From assembly GCA_050747525.1 (NCBI GenBank), contig JBOGOC010000063.1, forward strand, positions 1 through 64,000: a stretch of DNA of 64,000 nt, written 5' to 3'. Positions 39,332 through 47,813 of this stretch are shown here, in pieces. The position numbers were made by a program, and so were the translations under genes. The first letter of the stretch is position 1. Each line of letters begins with the position of its first letter. Origin of the DNA: JBOGOC01 sp050747525 (GTDB lineage: Bacteria; Acidobacteriota; Polarisedimenticolia; JACPZX01; DASXTC01). The notes below the pieces were generated by a model. It saw only the letters and a list, made by a program, of their open reading frames with translations, was not told the origin of the DNA and did no database searches.

Positions 39332-40957
39332 ATGCTTTCCCTGCAAAGAGTTACGAACCGGCTAATCCCACGCTACATCCTGATGACGGTGGTGGTCCTG
39401 TGCGGTGCGGCCGCCGGGGCTTCACAGGCGCCGGCCGCCTCGCGGCCGGAGCCCCCCACGCGGCCGCGCAGCATCCTGCTCGTCTCGATCGACTCGCTCC
39501 GTGCCGATCACATGCCCTTCTCCGGCTACCCGCGCATGACCACGCCGTTTCTCTCGGAGCTGATCGAGCGCCAGGGTGCGATGGTCTACCCGCGCGCCAC
39601 GGCGGTGGCGCCCTCGTGCCATCCCTCTCATGCCGCTCTGCTGAGCGGCCTCTACCCGCAGCAGGTGGGGGTGACCGCCTGCGGAGAGGATCTCACCGTC
39701 AAGCCATCGGACCTCGAGGTCCCCGAGGACGTGGAGGCTCTCGTCCGCAAACAGGAGTCCCTGCGCCGCTCGCCGGCGCCGCTCCGGCGCGACGGCGAGG
39801 GAGGCGCGGTCATGAACTGGATGGTCATCCCGGAGGGGACGCCCACTCTGGCGACGTTCTTCCGTTCCCAGGGTTACCGCACAGGGGGGTTCGCCTCGAT
39901 CTGGACCATCCAGCGCCGCTTCGGCTATGGCCAAGGGTTCGAGGTGTACGAGGACGACATGCCCGAGTACTACGGGCCCCGCGCGCTCACATGGCTGCTG
40001 CGCGACACGTTCCGCAGCCAGCGCCGCAAGCCGGGCGAGACGACCCTGGCGCAGGCCACCTCGTTCCTGGATCAGGTGTCCGACGAGGATCCCTTCTTCA
40101 TGTTCTTCCACCTGGCCGACACGCACACGCCTTACGCGGGGCCGGCCGAGCTGGGGTTCGACGAGGAGAGCAAGGCGGACTTCGACGCCATCTACGACAC
40201 CTGGCGTGCGCGCTACACCGACGCGATGCTGGGGCCGGCCATGCGCCGGATGAGCCGCGACGGAGAGTTCATGCTGGATGCCTACGATCGCAGCATCCGC
40301 CATGCCGACAATCTCCTGAGGCGCCTGTTCCAGGAGCTCGAGGCGCGCGGGCGGCTCCAGGACACCGTGGTGGTGATCACATCCGACCACGGCGAGAGCT
40401 TCGGCCAGCACCCGGCCGGCGCGGGCGGGCGTCCCTTCTTCGAGCACTCCGTCCACGTCTGGGAGGAGACGCAGCACATCCCCTTCATCGTGTGGGACCC
40501 GGCGAGCGTCGAGCCTCCCCGGACGGTGGAGGCCAACGTGTCGCAGGTGGACGTGGTGCCCACGCTGCTGGCGGCGACTGGGCACGACGTCTCCGAGTTC
40601 TCCGATCGCGTCATGCCCGGCCAGGACGTGCGCTCGCTCCCCGACGAGGCCCGCACGGTGTTCTTTCTCACCTTCGGCCGGGGCAAGCCGGGCCTCCTGA
40701 AGGCTCTGTCGCTCGATCATCCCAACTTCATAGGGTTCAGGTCCGGGGACACCAAGTTTTTCATGGATCAGCGCCGCCTCCTTGCAGGAGCGGAAGGCAC
40801 ATGCCACCTCTATGATCTGAAGTCAGATCCCGACGAGATGCGCAACCTCTGCGCGGACCCCGGCGAGCGCGATCGTGCGGCCTGGTACCGGGAGATTGTG
40901 ATCAACTGGTGGGAGCGATCCGTCGCGGCTCCCGGGAGGGTGCAGGCGACGAACTGA
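39332..40957 (+). CDS. Exported sulfatase-fold hydrolase with altered signature
   Basis: The 541-residue protein of the alkaline phosphatase/sulfatase superfamily has an N-terminal export signal (LMTVVVLCGAAAGASQAPA), the first metal site in LVSIDSLRADH near residue 52, a nucleophile region CHPSHAALLSGLYP with Cys96, and TSDHGESFGQH late. Canonical sulfatases need C-x-P-x-R; here the Arg position is His100. Formylglycine maturation is therefore doubtful and the substrate unknown. ATG 39383 is an alternative start that keeps the signal peptide. A second superfamily member follows 3 bases downstream. Confidence 0.82.
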   Translation: MLSLQRVTNRLIPRYILMTVVVLCGAAAGASQAPAASRPEPPTRPRSILLVSIDSLRADHMPFSGYPRMTTPFLSELIERQGAMVYPRATAVAPSCHPSHAALLSGLYPQQVGVTACGEDLTVKPSDLEVPEDVEALVRKQESLRRSPAPLRRDGEGGAVMNWMVIPEGTPTLATFFRSQGYRTGGFASIWTIQRRFGYGQGFEVYEDDMPEYYGPRALTWLLRDTFRSQRRKPGETTLAQATSFLDQVSDEDPFFMFFHLADTHTPYAGPAELGFDEESKADFDAIYDTWRARYTDAMLGPAMRRMSRDGEFMLDAYDRSIRHADNLLRRLFQELEARGRLQDTVVVITSDHGESFGQHPAGAGGRPFFEHSVHVWEETQHIPFIVWDPASVEPPRTVEANVSQVDVVPTLLAATGHDVSEFSDRVMPGQDVRSLPDEARTVFFLTFGRGKPGLLKALSLDHPNFIGFRSGDTKFFMDQRRLLAGAEGTCHLYDLKSDPDEMRNLCADPGERDRAAWYREIVINWWERSVAAPGRVQATN

Positions 40958-40960
40958 AGC

Positions 40961-42298
40961 ATGTCCAGAGCCGTCCTCATGATGGCCGCGCTGGCGGCCT
41001 GCCTCGTGTGCCACGCGGGCGCCGGCCAACACGCCCGGGCGCCCGACGTCCTCGTCCTCACCGTCGACACGCTTCGCTACGACCACCTCTCGATCAACGG
41101 CGATCCCCGGCCCATCAGCCCCCACCTCGACGGCCTCCTTGCCCAGGGACTGCGCTTCACGCAGGCACGCACCGTGGAGCCGCTCACCAGCCCGGCGATC
41201 TGCTCGCTCTTCACCTCGCGCCAGCCGCACCAGCACGGATCCACCCGCAACGGGCTGCGGATGCAACCCGGGTTGTCGTCGATGCCGCGCGTCCTGCAGG
41301 CGGCCGGATGGCGCACCGCGGCCTTCGTGTCCAACTGGACGCTCCGCGACAAGCTGTCCGGGCTGGGGGCGCACTTCAGCGACTACGAAGAGCTGCTCAC
41401 CGAGAAGCGCTGGTTCGGCATGGTGCGAGGGGAGACCTCGGCCCCGGGCCTGACGAAGGCCGTGCTGAGGTGGTTGGATGGGCAGCCCCCCGCAGAGGAG
41501 AGACCGCCTCTGATGATCTGGGTGCACTATTCCGATCCACACGCGCCGTACGAGATGCACGAAGAGTACGCGGACGCCCTGGGGATCGAAAGCAAAGGCT
41601 CGACCACGCCGCGCGATCGCTATGCCATGGAGGTGGCGTTCACCGACGCGGCCATCGGCGATCTGCTCCAGGGGCTGAAAGATCGTGGAATGGACAAGGA
41701 CCTGATCGTGCTCTTCGCGGCCGATCACGGCGAGAGCCTCGGAGAGAACGACTACTGGGGCCATGGCAAGAACCTGCGCGAGGCGGGGCTGCGGATCCCC
41801 ATGGGGTTGGTCTGGGCAGGCCGCATCTCCCCGCGCGTAGTGGAGGGCAGCGCGCAGATCACCGACCTGTCTCCCACGGTCCTGGCGCTGCTCGGGCTGG
41901 AGATTCCCCGGGAGTTCGAGGGCTACGACTGGTCGGAAGTGGCGGGCGGATCCGACCCTCCCGAGGGGCGCACCACGTACTATCAGGTCCACCGCGGCGC
42001 GGTCATGACACGCCACGCCTCGCAGGGTGCCCGGCGGTCGGGGCTGCTGGAGGTCGCCGCCATCCGGGAGGGCCGCAAGGAGATCCTCTCGCTGACCGGG
42101 CCGCTGACGGTCTTCGATCTGCGCCTGGATCCATCGGAGCTGAGCCCCCTCGAGCCGACCGCGCCGGCCTCGATCGGGCTGATGATCTGGCTCAAACGGG
42201 TGCAGGCGGCGCTGACCAGCGAGGATGCCGGGGCAACCGACACCTCGCTCACCGAGGAAGAGCTCGAGAAGCTGAGATCGCTGGGGTACGTGGACTAG
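40961..42298 (+). CDS. Exported sulfatase-fold hydrolase with Thr at the nucleophile position
   Basis: The 445-residue product has a signal peptide (AVLMMAALAACLVCHAGA), the metal-binding LVLTVDTLRYDHL, LMIWVHYSDPHAPYE and FAADHGESLGEN with a downstream HGKN. The nucleophile region is LTSPAICSLFTSRQP: aligned with C/S-x-P-x-R, it has Thr76 and Ile80, so formylglycine cannot form. A Thr nucleophile is known in phosphotransferases and phosphodiesterases of this superfamily, so a phosphate-type substrate is possible. The C-terminus ends with ELEKLRSLGYVD. It ends one base before the convergent LPS operon. Confidence 0.82.
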   Translation: MSRAVLMMAALAACLVCHAGAGQHARAPDVLVLTVDTLRYDHLSINGDPRPISPHLDGLLAQGLRFTQARTVEPLTSPAICSLFTSRQPHQHGSTRNGLRMQPGLSSMPRVLQAAGWRTAAFVSNWTLRDKLSGLGAHFSDYEELLTEKRWFGMVRGETSAPGLTKAVLRWLDGQPPAEERPPLMIWVHYSDPHAPYEMHEEYADALGIESKGSTTPRDRYAMEVAFTDAAIGDLLQGLKDRGMDKDLIVLFAADHGESLGENDYWGHGKNLREAGLRIPMGLVWAGRISPRVVEGSAQITDLSPTVLALLGLEIPREFEGYDWSEVAGGSDPPEGRTTYYQVHRGAVMTRHASQGARRSGLLEVAAIREGRKEILSLTGPLTVFDLRLDPSELSPLEPTAPASIGLMIWLKRVQAALTSEDAGATDTSLTEEELEKLRSLGYVD

Positions 42299-42299
42299 C

Positions 42300-42776
42300 C
42301 TAACCCCTGAGCTTCGCGATGAGGTCGCGCGTGGCGTGATCCTTGGGATCGCCCACGATGGCGACGCGGCCTCCATAGGAGCGCACCGTGGCGGCCTCGG
42401 GGACCGTCTCGGGCGTGTAGTCGGTCCCCTTGCAGTGCACGTCGGGGCGCAGCGCCCGCAGCAGGGCGTCGCAGCTCGTCTCTTCGAAGATGACCACGAA
42501 GCTCACGCCGCGCAGGGCCGCGATCAGCTCGGCGCGCTCGGCCGCGGGGACCAGGGGCCGCCCATCTCCCTTCAGCGCGCGTGCCGAGGAATCCGAGTTC
42601 ACTCCCACCACCAGCAGGTCCGCCTCGCGCGCGGCGGCCTGCAGGTACCGGGCATGACCCACGTGCAGGAGATCGAAGATCCCGTTGGCGAACGCGATGG
42701 TGCGGCCGGCCGCCCGGGCGCGGTCCAGCTCGGGCGCCAGCTCGGGCAGGCTCACCACCTTGCCGGGCGCGCTCAC
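42300..42776 (-). CDS. rfaE2: D-glycero-beta-D-manno-heptose 1-phosphate adenylyltransferase (HldC-type)
   Basis: The enzyme forms ADP-heptose for the LPS inner core. The 158-residue cytidylyltransferase-like fold has FANGIFDLLHVGHARYL (the HxGH motif), LVVGVNSDSSARALKG and KGTDYTPETVPEA. It corresponds to the C-terminal half of E. coli HldE as a separate gene. GTG start overlaps the rfaE1 stop as GTGA. It is the last gene of the LPS operon. Confidence 0.94.
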   Translation of the reverse strand: MSAPGKVVSLPELAPELDRARAAGRTIAFANGIFDLLHVGHARYLQAAAREADLLVVGVNSDSSARALKGDGRPLVPAAERAELIAALRGVSFVVIFEETSCDALLRALRPDVHCKGTDYTPETVPEAATVRSYGGRVAIVGDPKDHATRDLIAKLRG

Positions 42777-43792
42777 GCCGCGGGTCCCGGTGGAAGACGG
42801 TCGATCGCCGCGCGCAGCTCGTCGCCGGATACCGTGGCGGTGCCGCGCTTCAACACCACCAGCCCCGCCGCACAGTTGGCCAGCATCGCGGCCGCCCGGG
42901 GCGTGGCGCCCGCGGACAGCGCCAGAGTGAAGACGGCGATCACCGTGTCTCCGGCGCCTGTCACGTCGGCCACCTGATCTCCGCCGAACACGGGAATGTC
43001 GAAGGGCGCCACCCCTTCCTCGATAAGCGTCATCCCCCGGCTGCCGCGCGTGACCAGCACGGCACGGCAGGCCAGCTTCTCCAGCATGCGCCGGCCCGCC
43101 TCGGCGAGCGTGCCGGGCGCGTCGTCCAGCTTCTGGCCCGCCATCTGCTCGGCCTCCTCCAGGTTCGGGGTGATGGCCGTCACGCCCGCGTACCCTTTCA
43201 GCCTCTGTCGCGAGTCGCACGTGATCGGCACCTTGCGCAGGCGCGCGTGCTCGATGAGCGGCCGCGCCGACGCGGGCGTGATCAGGTCGTAGCCGTAGTC
43301 CGACAGCATGATCCCGGACACCTGGCCGCGCTCCAGCAGGCCCAGCGCCGTCTCGGCCGCGGCGCCGGCCGCCTCGGCGGGGACACGGCTGGCCGAGCCG
43401 CGATCGATGCGCACCACCTGCTGGGGACGCGAGTGCGGCAGCCCCGCCAGCACGCGCGTCTTGACCGGCGTGGCATAGCCGCCCAGGCGGGCCACTCCGT
43501 GCGCGTCGATGCCCGACGACTCGAGCAGCTCCACGAGACGGTGCCCCGCCTCGTCGTCGCCCACGACGCCCACAGGGATCGGCCGGCCGCCCAGGGCGCG
43601 CACGTTCTGCACGGCGTTGCCGCCACCTCCCGGCATGGCGTCGAGGCGGCGGTGATCCACGATCAGCACGGGGGCCTCGCGCGACACCCGCGCGATCTCC
43701 GCGTACAGGAACTCGTCGAGCACGAGGTCCGCCACGACCGCCACCGGCGTCCCTTCGAATCTGTCCACGATGGCCCGAAGACGGTCCTTCAT
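42773..43792 (-). CDS. rfaE1: D-glycero-beta-D-manno-heptose-7-phosphate kinase (HldA-type)
   Basis: It phosphorylates heptose-7-phosphate at C1. The 339-residue PfkB-family kinase has the N-terminal VADLVLDEFLYAEIARVSREAP, PGGGGNAVQNVRALGG, and the C-terminal VADVTGAGDTVIAVFTLAL with the GAGD anion hole and catalytic Asp. It matches the N-terminal domain of HldE. Start at MKDRLRAIV overlaps the gmhB stop as ATGA. Confidence 0.95.
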   Translation of the reverse strand: MKDRLRAIVDRFEGTPVAVVADLVLDEFLYAEIARVSREAPVLIVDHRRLDAMPGGGGNAVQNVRALGGRPIPVGVVGDDEAGHRLVELLESSGIDAHGVARLGGYATPVKTRVLAGLPHSRPQQVVRIDRGSASRVPAEAAGAAAETALGLLERGQVSGIMLSDYGYDLITPASARPLIEHARLRKVPITCDSRQRLKGYAGVTAITPNLEEAEQMAGQKLDDAPGTLAEAGRRMLEKLACRAVLVTRGSRGMTLIEEGVAPFDIPVFGGDQVADVTGAGDTVIAVFTLALSAGATPRAAAMLANCAAGLVVLKRGTATVSGDELRAAIDRLPPGPAA

Positions 43793-44376
43793 GAGCGTCC
43801 CTCCTTCGCCAGAATCCACTCCACCGCGTCCAGCAGGTCATCCGCCACGTGGGCGGGCCGGGCGCCCGCGCCGAGCGGCTCGATGCGATCCCTCAGGTCC
43901 TCGCGACCGTGACCGGTCAGCACCAGCACCGGCATGGCCCCGGCCCGGCGTGCCGCCTCCATGTCCCTCGCGCTGTCTCCGATCACGTACGAGGAAGCCA
44001 GCGCCACGTCGTGCTCGCCGGCCGCGACGGTCAGCAGGCCGGGCTTCGGCTTGCGGCAGTCGCACTCCTGCCGCCAGGGCGGCTCGCCCAGGGAAGGATG
44101 ATGCGGGCAGACGTAGAGGCCGTCCAGGCGGGCCCCTGCCTGCTCGAGCTGGCAGCGCAGCAGAGCGTGCACCTCGTTCATGAGCGCCTCGTCGAACAGC
44201 CCGCGGGCGAGCCCGGACTGGTTGGTCACCACGATGGCCAGCAGCCCGGCCTCGTTGAGCCGGCGGATGGCCGCAGCTGAGCGCGGGAGGAGGCGGAACT
44301 GATCCACGGCGGTCACGTACCCCACCTCGGCGCTCACCGTGCCGTCCCGGTCCATGAAGACGGCGCGCCGGGTCAC
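43789..44376 (-). CDS. gmhB: D-glycero-beta-D-manno-heptose-1,7-bisphosphate 7-phosphatase
   Basis: GmhB removes the C7 phosphate between the RfaE1 and RfaE2 steps. The 195-residue HAD-family protein has the nucleophile motif AVFMDRDGTVSAEVGY, VVTNQSGLARG, a zinc loop with CPHHP and ECDCRKPKPG, and the late SYVIGDSARDMEAARRAG. GTG start overlaps the acyltransferase stop (GTGA). Having gmhB between the kinase and the acyltransferase fits a heptose-containing LPS core. Confidence 0.94.
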   Translation of the reverse strand: MTRRAVFMDRDGTVSAEVGYVTAVDQFRLLPRSAAAIRRLNEAGLLAIVVTNQSGLARGLFDEALMNEVHALLRCQLEQAGARLDGLYVCPHHPSLGEPPWRQECDCRKPKPGLLTVAAGEHDVALASSYVIGDSARDMEAARRAGAMPVLVLTGHGREDLRDRIEPLGAGARPAHVADDLLDAVEWILAKEGRS

Positions 44377-45320
44377 GCCGACTCTCCGCCCGCGGCGGCC
44401 TGCGCCCCGCCGCCACGCGCCGCGTCGCCGCGCGGGGTCCGCTTCCACCGGCGGTGCAGCCAGAGCCAGCACTCCGGACGGTTCCGGACCTGCTGCTCGA
44501 TGAGGCTCGTGCAGGCCTGGGTGATGGCCATCACGTCGGCCTGCCGGACGCCGGTGCGCGCGATCTGCACCTCGGGCAGATAGGTGATGCGGTAGCGCCC
44601 CCCGGGAAGCGGCACGCCGAACGCAGGGACGATGGGGGCTTCGCTCTTGAGCGCCAGCAGGCCCAGCGCAGGCGTGGTCGCCGCGGGGCGGCCGAAGAAG
44701 TCCACGAACACCGGCTCGCCGCCGCCTCGCGTGTCCTGATCGATGACCAGGGCCACGCACCAGCCATGGCGCAGTGTGCGCAGGATCTCGCGCGCCGCCG
44801 CGCGCTTGGAGATCACCTCGTTGCCCGAGTGCTTCCGGCACCGGCCCAGGAGACGCTCCAGAAGGGGATTGTCCAGCGGCCGGGTCACCAGGGCCATGGG
44901 GTACCCGAGCCAGCCCTGCATGAGCGCCACCATCTCCCAGTTGCCGAAATGGCCCGACACCACGAACACCCCCTTTCCCTTGAGAAAGGCCTTCCGGATG
45001 TGCTCCACCCCCTCGTACTCGACGAGGCGATCCAGGTCCCGGGGCGACAGCCGCGTCATCATCAGGCATTCGGCGGCCATCGTCCCGAAGTGCCCGAAGA
45101 CCTTGCGCACGGTCGCGCGCCGCTCGGCGGGAGACATCTGCTCGCCGAAGGCCATCTCCAGATTGCGCTCCGCCACGTGGCGGTGCCCGCGATCGACGGC
45201 CCACGCGGCCATCCCCGCGGCGCGCCCCAGAGCAAGTCCCCAGCGGCGGGGGAGCACGCGCAGCAGGGCGGCGGCCGCGCGGATGGGGATGTACTCGAGC
45301 CGTGCGCGGAGGGGGCTCAT
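44373..45320 (-). CDS. Lysophospholipid/lipid A acyltransferase, LpxL/LpxM family
   Basis: The 315-residue product has an N-terminal hydrophobic anchor, the HX4E active-site motif in VVSGHFGNWEMVAL near residue 127, and the family segments LVIDQDTRGGGEPVFVDFFG and RPECWLWLHRRWK. Proteins of this family add secondary acyl chains to lipid A. LpxL and LpxM cannot be told apart from sequence alone. The start overlaps the lpxK stop as ATGA, so translation is likely coupled. Confidence 0.92.
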   Translation of the reverse strand: MSPLRARLEYIPIRAAAALLRVLPRRWGLALGRAAGMAAWAVDRGHRHVAERNLEMAFGEQMSPAERRATVRKVFGHFGTMAAECLMMTRLSPRDLDRLVEYEGVEHIRKAFLKGKGVFVVSGHFGNWEMVALMQGWLGYPMALVTRPLDNPLLERLLGRCRKHSGNEVISKRAAAREILRTLRHGWCVALVIDQDTRGGGEPVFVDFFGRPAATTPALGLLALKSEAPIVPAFGVPLPGGRYRITYLPEVQIARTGVRQADVMAITQACTSLIEQQVRNRPECWLWLHRRWKRTPRGDAARGGGAQAAAGGESA

Positions 45321-46354
45321 CGAGCGGCCTCGCGCAGCAGGCGGGCCAGGAGGTCGGACTCCACCACCTCGAGCTCGACGCACAGCGCCAGGAGACGGCC
45401 GAGCCTGGCCGCCTGACCTTCGTGCAGTCTGACCAGATCCTTCTCCGTGGTGAGGATGGCGGCCGCCCCCGCTCCCCTGGCCGTGCGGGCGACGTCGTCC
45501 AGCTCCGCTTCGGAGAACGCATGGTGATCCGGAAACGGGATCTCCTTCACCACGCGCGCGCCGGCCTTCCTCGCGTCCTCGAAGAACCGTCCCGGCCGCG
45601 CGATCCCGGCCAGGCATGCGACCGGCAAATCCTGAAGCGCGGTCACGGGCAGGCTCTCGCCGGTGGCCGCGTCGAGCACCTGCGTGGCCTTGACGCGGGC
45701 GCGCAGCACCGGTGCGCGGGGACAATGACGGGCAGCGGCATCGTGGATGGCACTGTCCGGACCGTCCGTCCCGCTCCCCCGGTGCACGACGATCACCGAA
45801 GCGCGGCGCAGGGCCGCCATCGGCTCGCGCAGCGGGCCGGCGGGGAGCAGACGGCCCGACCCGAAGGGATCGACGCCGTCGACCATCACCAGGTCCATTT
45901 CGCGCGCCAGGGCGCGATGCTGGAATCCATCATCGAGAATCACGCAATCCGCCCCGCAGGAATCCACGGCGAGCCTCGCGCCGTCCAGGCGCCGGCGGGC
46001 CACCACGACCGGGACGCGCGGCAGCTTCGCCGCCAGCATGACCGGCTCGTCTCCCGCGACGTCGGCGGTCACGCGCAGGCCTTCGCCGGAAGAGACGATG
46101 GTCGCCGCTCCGCGATGCGAGCCGCGATACCCGCGGCTGACGATGGCGGGGCGCTTTCCCGCGCTCGAGAGCTGCGCGGCTATCCAGGCCACCATGGGAG
46201 ATTTGCCCGACCCTCCCGCCGTCAGGTTCCCCACGCTGATCACCGGAACGGGCGCCCGCGATGCCGCGAGCCAGCCCGCGTCGTAGAGCGCGCCGCGCAA
46301 AGCCACCGCTCCCGCGTAAAGTGGCTCGAGAGAGGCCATCCAGGTCGCGGTCAC
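45317..46354 (-). CDS. lpxK: Tetraacyldisaccharide 4'-kinase
   Basis: LpxK phosphorylates the 4' position to give lipid IVA. The 345-residue product has an N-terminal membrane-associated helix (SLEPLYAGAVALRGALYD), P-loop VISVGNLTAGGSGKSP, VSRGYRG, the catalytic-region CVILDDGFQHRAL and DHHAFSEAEL. GTG 46354 overlaps the kdtA stop as GTGA; ATG 46339 is an alternative. Complete by length. Confidence 0.95.
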   Translation of the reverse strand: MTATWMASLEPLYAGAVALRGALYDAGWLAASRAPVPVISVGNLTAGGSGKSPMVAWIAAQLSSAGKRPAIVSRGYRGSHRGAATIVSSGEGLRVTADVAGDEPVMLAAKLPRVPVVVARRRLDGARLAVDSCGADCVILDDGFQHRALAREMDLVMVDGVDPFGSGRLLPAGPLREPMAALRRASVIVVHRGSGTDGPDSAIHDAAARHCPRAPVLRARVKATQVLDAATGESLPVTALQDLPVACLAGIARPGRFFEDARKAGARVVKEIPFPDHHAFSEAELDDVARTARGAGAAAILTTEKDLVRLHEGQAARLGRLLALCVELEVVESDLLARLLREAAR

Positions 46355-47634
46355 CCCAGGAAAGGCAGCACGCGCTCGAGCGTCCTGCCGGTGGCGCCCC
46401 GATGCGCCGTCACGAGCGCCAGACCCGCCTCTCCCGCCCGGGCCCTGGCCACCGGGTCGTCGATGAATCGCCGCGCCTCGCGGGCCAGGTCCTGCGCGCC
46501 GTGCACCCGCACGGCCGCTCCGCAGGCGAGCAGGTCCCGCACCACGCTCTGGAAATGCTGGGTGTGGGGCCCCACCAGGACCGGAACGCCCCGTGCGGCC
46601 GGCTCGATCATGTTCTGTCCGCCCCGAGCAACGAGGCTTCCTCCCACGAACGCGACCGTGGCCAGGGCGTAAGCCCCGGCCAGCTCGCCCAGCGTGTCGA
46701 GAAGGATGACGCTTCGGGGGACCGGCGGCGCGCCGCTCATGCGCGAGCGCCGCACGAACGTGATCCCGCGGGAGGTCAGGAGCCCGGCCACCTCGTCGAA
46801 GCGCTCCCGATGCCGGGGCGCCAGGATGAGCAGGAGATCCGGCAGGCCCATGCGGGCCACGGCATCGAGGATCTGCTCCTCTTCCCCGGGCGACGTGCTC
46901 CCCGCGACCAGCACGGGCCGCTTCGAGCCCGCCGGCAGTCCGAAGGAAGCGGCCACGTCGCCATCCCGATCGGCAGAGGCGGCCATGTCGAACTTCATGT
47001 TCCCTGTCACCACGATCCGGTCGGATGGAATGCCGATCGACGCGGCACGGTCGGCGTCGTCGGCCGTCTGCATGCAGGCGATCCGCACGCTCGACAGCGC
47101 GCCTCGCAGGAGGCCGCGCACCCTGCGGTACCGATCGTGGGATCGAGCCGAAAGCCGGCCGTTGACGATGGCCACCGCCACGCCGCGCCGCGCGCACCGG
47201 GCCATGAGCCCGGGCCAGATCTCCGTCTCCACGCTCACAAACGCGGCGGGAAGGACGGAGTCGAGCGTGCGCCGCGTGAAGGGGGACCAGTCGATCGGAA
47301 AATGGAAGACACCAATCAGATCGGCCAGACGAAGGGAGGCCGCGGCATCGCGTCCCGCCGGGGTTGTGCTGGACAGCACGAAGGGGATGCCGTGGGCCGC
47401 CTGGATGAGCGCGCGCGCCACCCCCACTTCGCCTACCGACACCGCCTGCATCCAGACGGGACGGCGAGGCAGCTGGGCCAGACGTGCGGCCAGGTCGGCG
47501 GGCAGGCGCCCGAACCGTTCGGACAGATGGGCCCGGTACTCTGGGTGACGCAGCGAGCGCACGAGCCACGCCGGAGTTGCGGCAAGGGCTCCCAGAGGGA
47601 CCAGAACGTCATAAAGAAGGCCCGCGGAGCTCAG
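46351..47634 (-). CDS. waaA: Kdo transferase (3-deoxy-D-manno-octulosonic acid transferase), probable CTG start
   Basis: WaaA (KdtA) adds Kdo to lipid IVA. The product has MQAVSVGEVGVA with the catalytic Glu, SVETEIWPGL, VTGNMKFD, and the C-terminal VGGSLVARGGQNMIEPAA and HTQHFQ motifs. With the GTG at 47562 the protein would lack the N-terminal membrane anchor. In frame upstream lies LLYDVLVPLGALAATPAWL, a typical KdtA anchor, and no ATG, GTG or TTG before a stop. A CTG at 47632-47634 stands six bases after a perfect GGAGGT and gives 427 residues. It overlaps a 9-codon ATG mini-ORF (47630-47656) as CTGA. A one-base assembly error that would join the mini-ORF to the gene is the alternative. 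Confidence 0.9.
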   Translation of the reverse strand: MSSAGLLYDVLVPLGALAATPAWLVRSLRHPEYRAHLSERFGRLPADLAARLAQLPRRPVWMQAVSVGEVGVARALIQAAHGIPFVLSSTTPAGRDAAASLRLADLIGVFHFPIDWSPFTRRTLDSVLPAAFVSVETEIWPGLMARCARRGVAVAIVNGRLSARSHDRYRRVRGLLRGALSSVRIACMQTADDADRAASIGIPSDRIVVTGNMKFDMAASADRDGDVAASFGLPAGSKRPVLVAGSTSPGEEEQILDAVARMGLPDLLLILAPRHRERFDEVAGLLTSRGITFVRRSRMSGAPPVPRSVILLDTLGELAGAYALATVAFVGGSLVARGGQNMIEPAARGVPVLVGPHTQHFQSVVRDLLACGAAVRVHGAQDLAREARRFIDDPVARARAGEAGLALVTAHRGATGRTLERVLPFLG

Positions 47635-47688
47635 CCGGCCACCTCCAGAAAGCTCATAAGATCAAGAAAGAACAACAGATAGAGCGCG

Positions 47689-47718
47689 AGTATAGGCATC
47701 CGGTCGCGCCACTGTCAA
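47689..47718 (-). promoter_or_regulatory. Near-consensus sigma-70 promoter of the LPS operon
   Basis: On the minus strand TTGACA (47713-47718) and TATACT (47689-47694) are spaced by 18 bases. Predicted start near 47682 gives a leader of about 48 bases before the waaA CTG. It is the best promoter match in the window. Confidence 0.8.
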
Positions 47719-47730
47719 CGCGCGCTGCCA

Positions 47731-47760
47731 TTGTCCGCGCAACCCACGGCGCCCTATATT
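47731..47760 (+). promoter_or_regulatory. Promoter of the histidine kinase/HD-GYP pair
   Basis: TTGTCC (47731-47736) and TATATT (47755-47760) are spaced by 18 bases. Predicted start near 47767 gives a leader of about 47 bases before the GTG at 47814. It lies back to back with the LPS promoter; the two -35 hexamers are 12 bases apart. Confidence 0.7.
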
Positions 47761-47813
47761 CTGCGCCGCGAGCCCGGTGCTCCGGGCGCAGGATACGACG
47801 AGGTCATTCTCCC

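Noticed and set aside
43937..44376. A much longer gmhB protein from the open frame reaching 45522
   Set aside because: The upstream part lies within the acyltransferase gene in another frame. The HAD N-terminus and GTGA overlap fix the start at 44376.
47562..47562. GTG at 47562 as the waaA start
   Set aside because: It has no Shine-Dalgarno and would delete the conserved membrane anchor that is encoded immediately upstream in frame.
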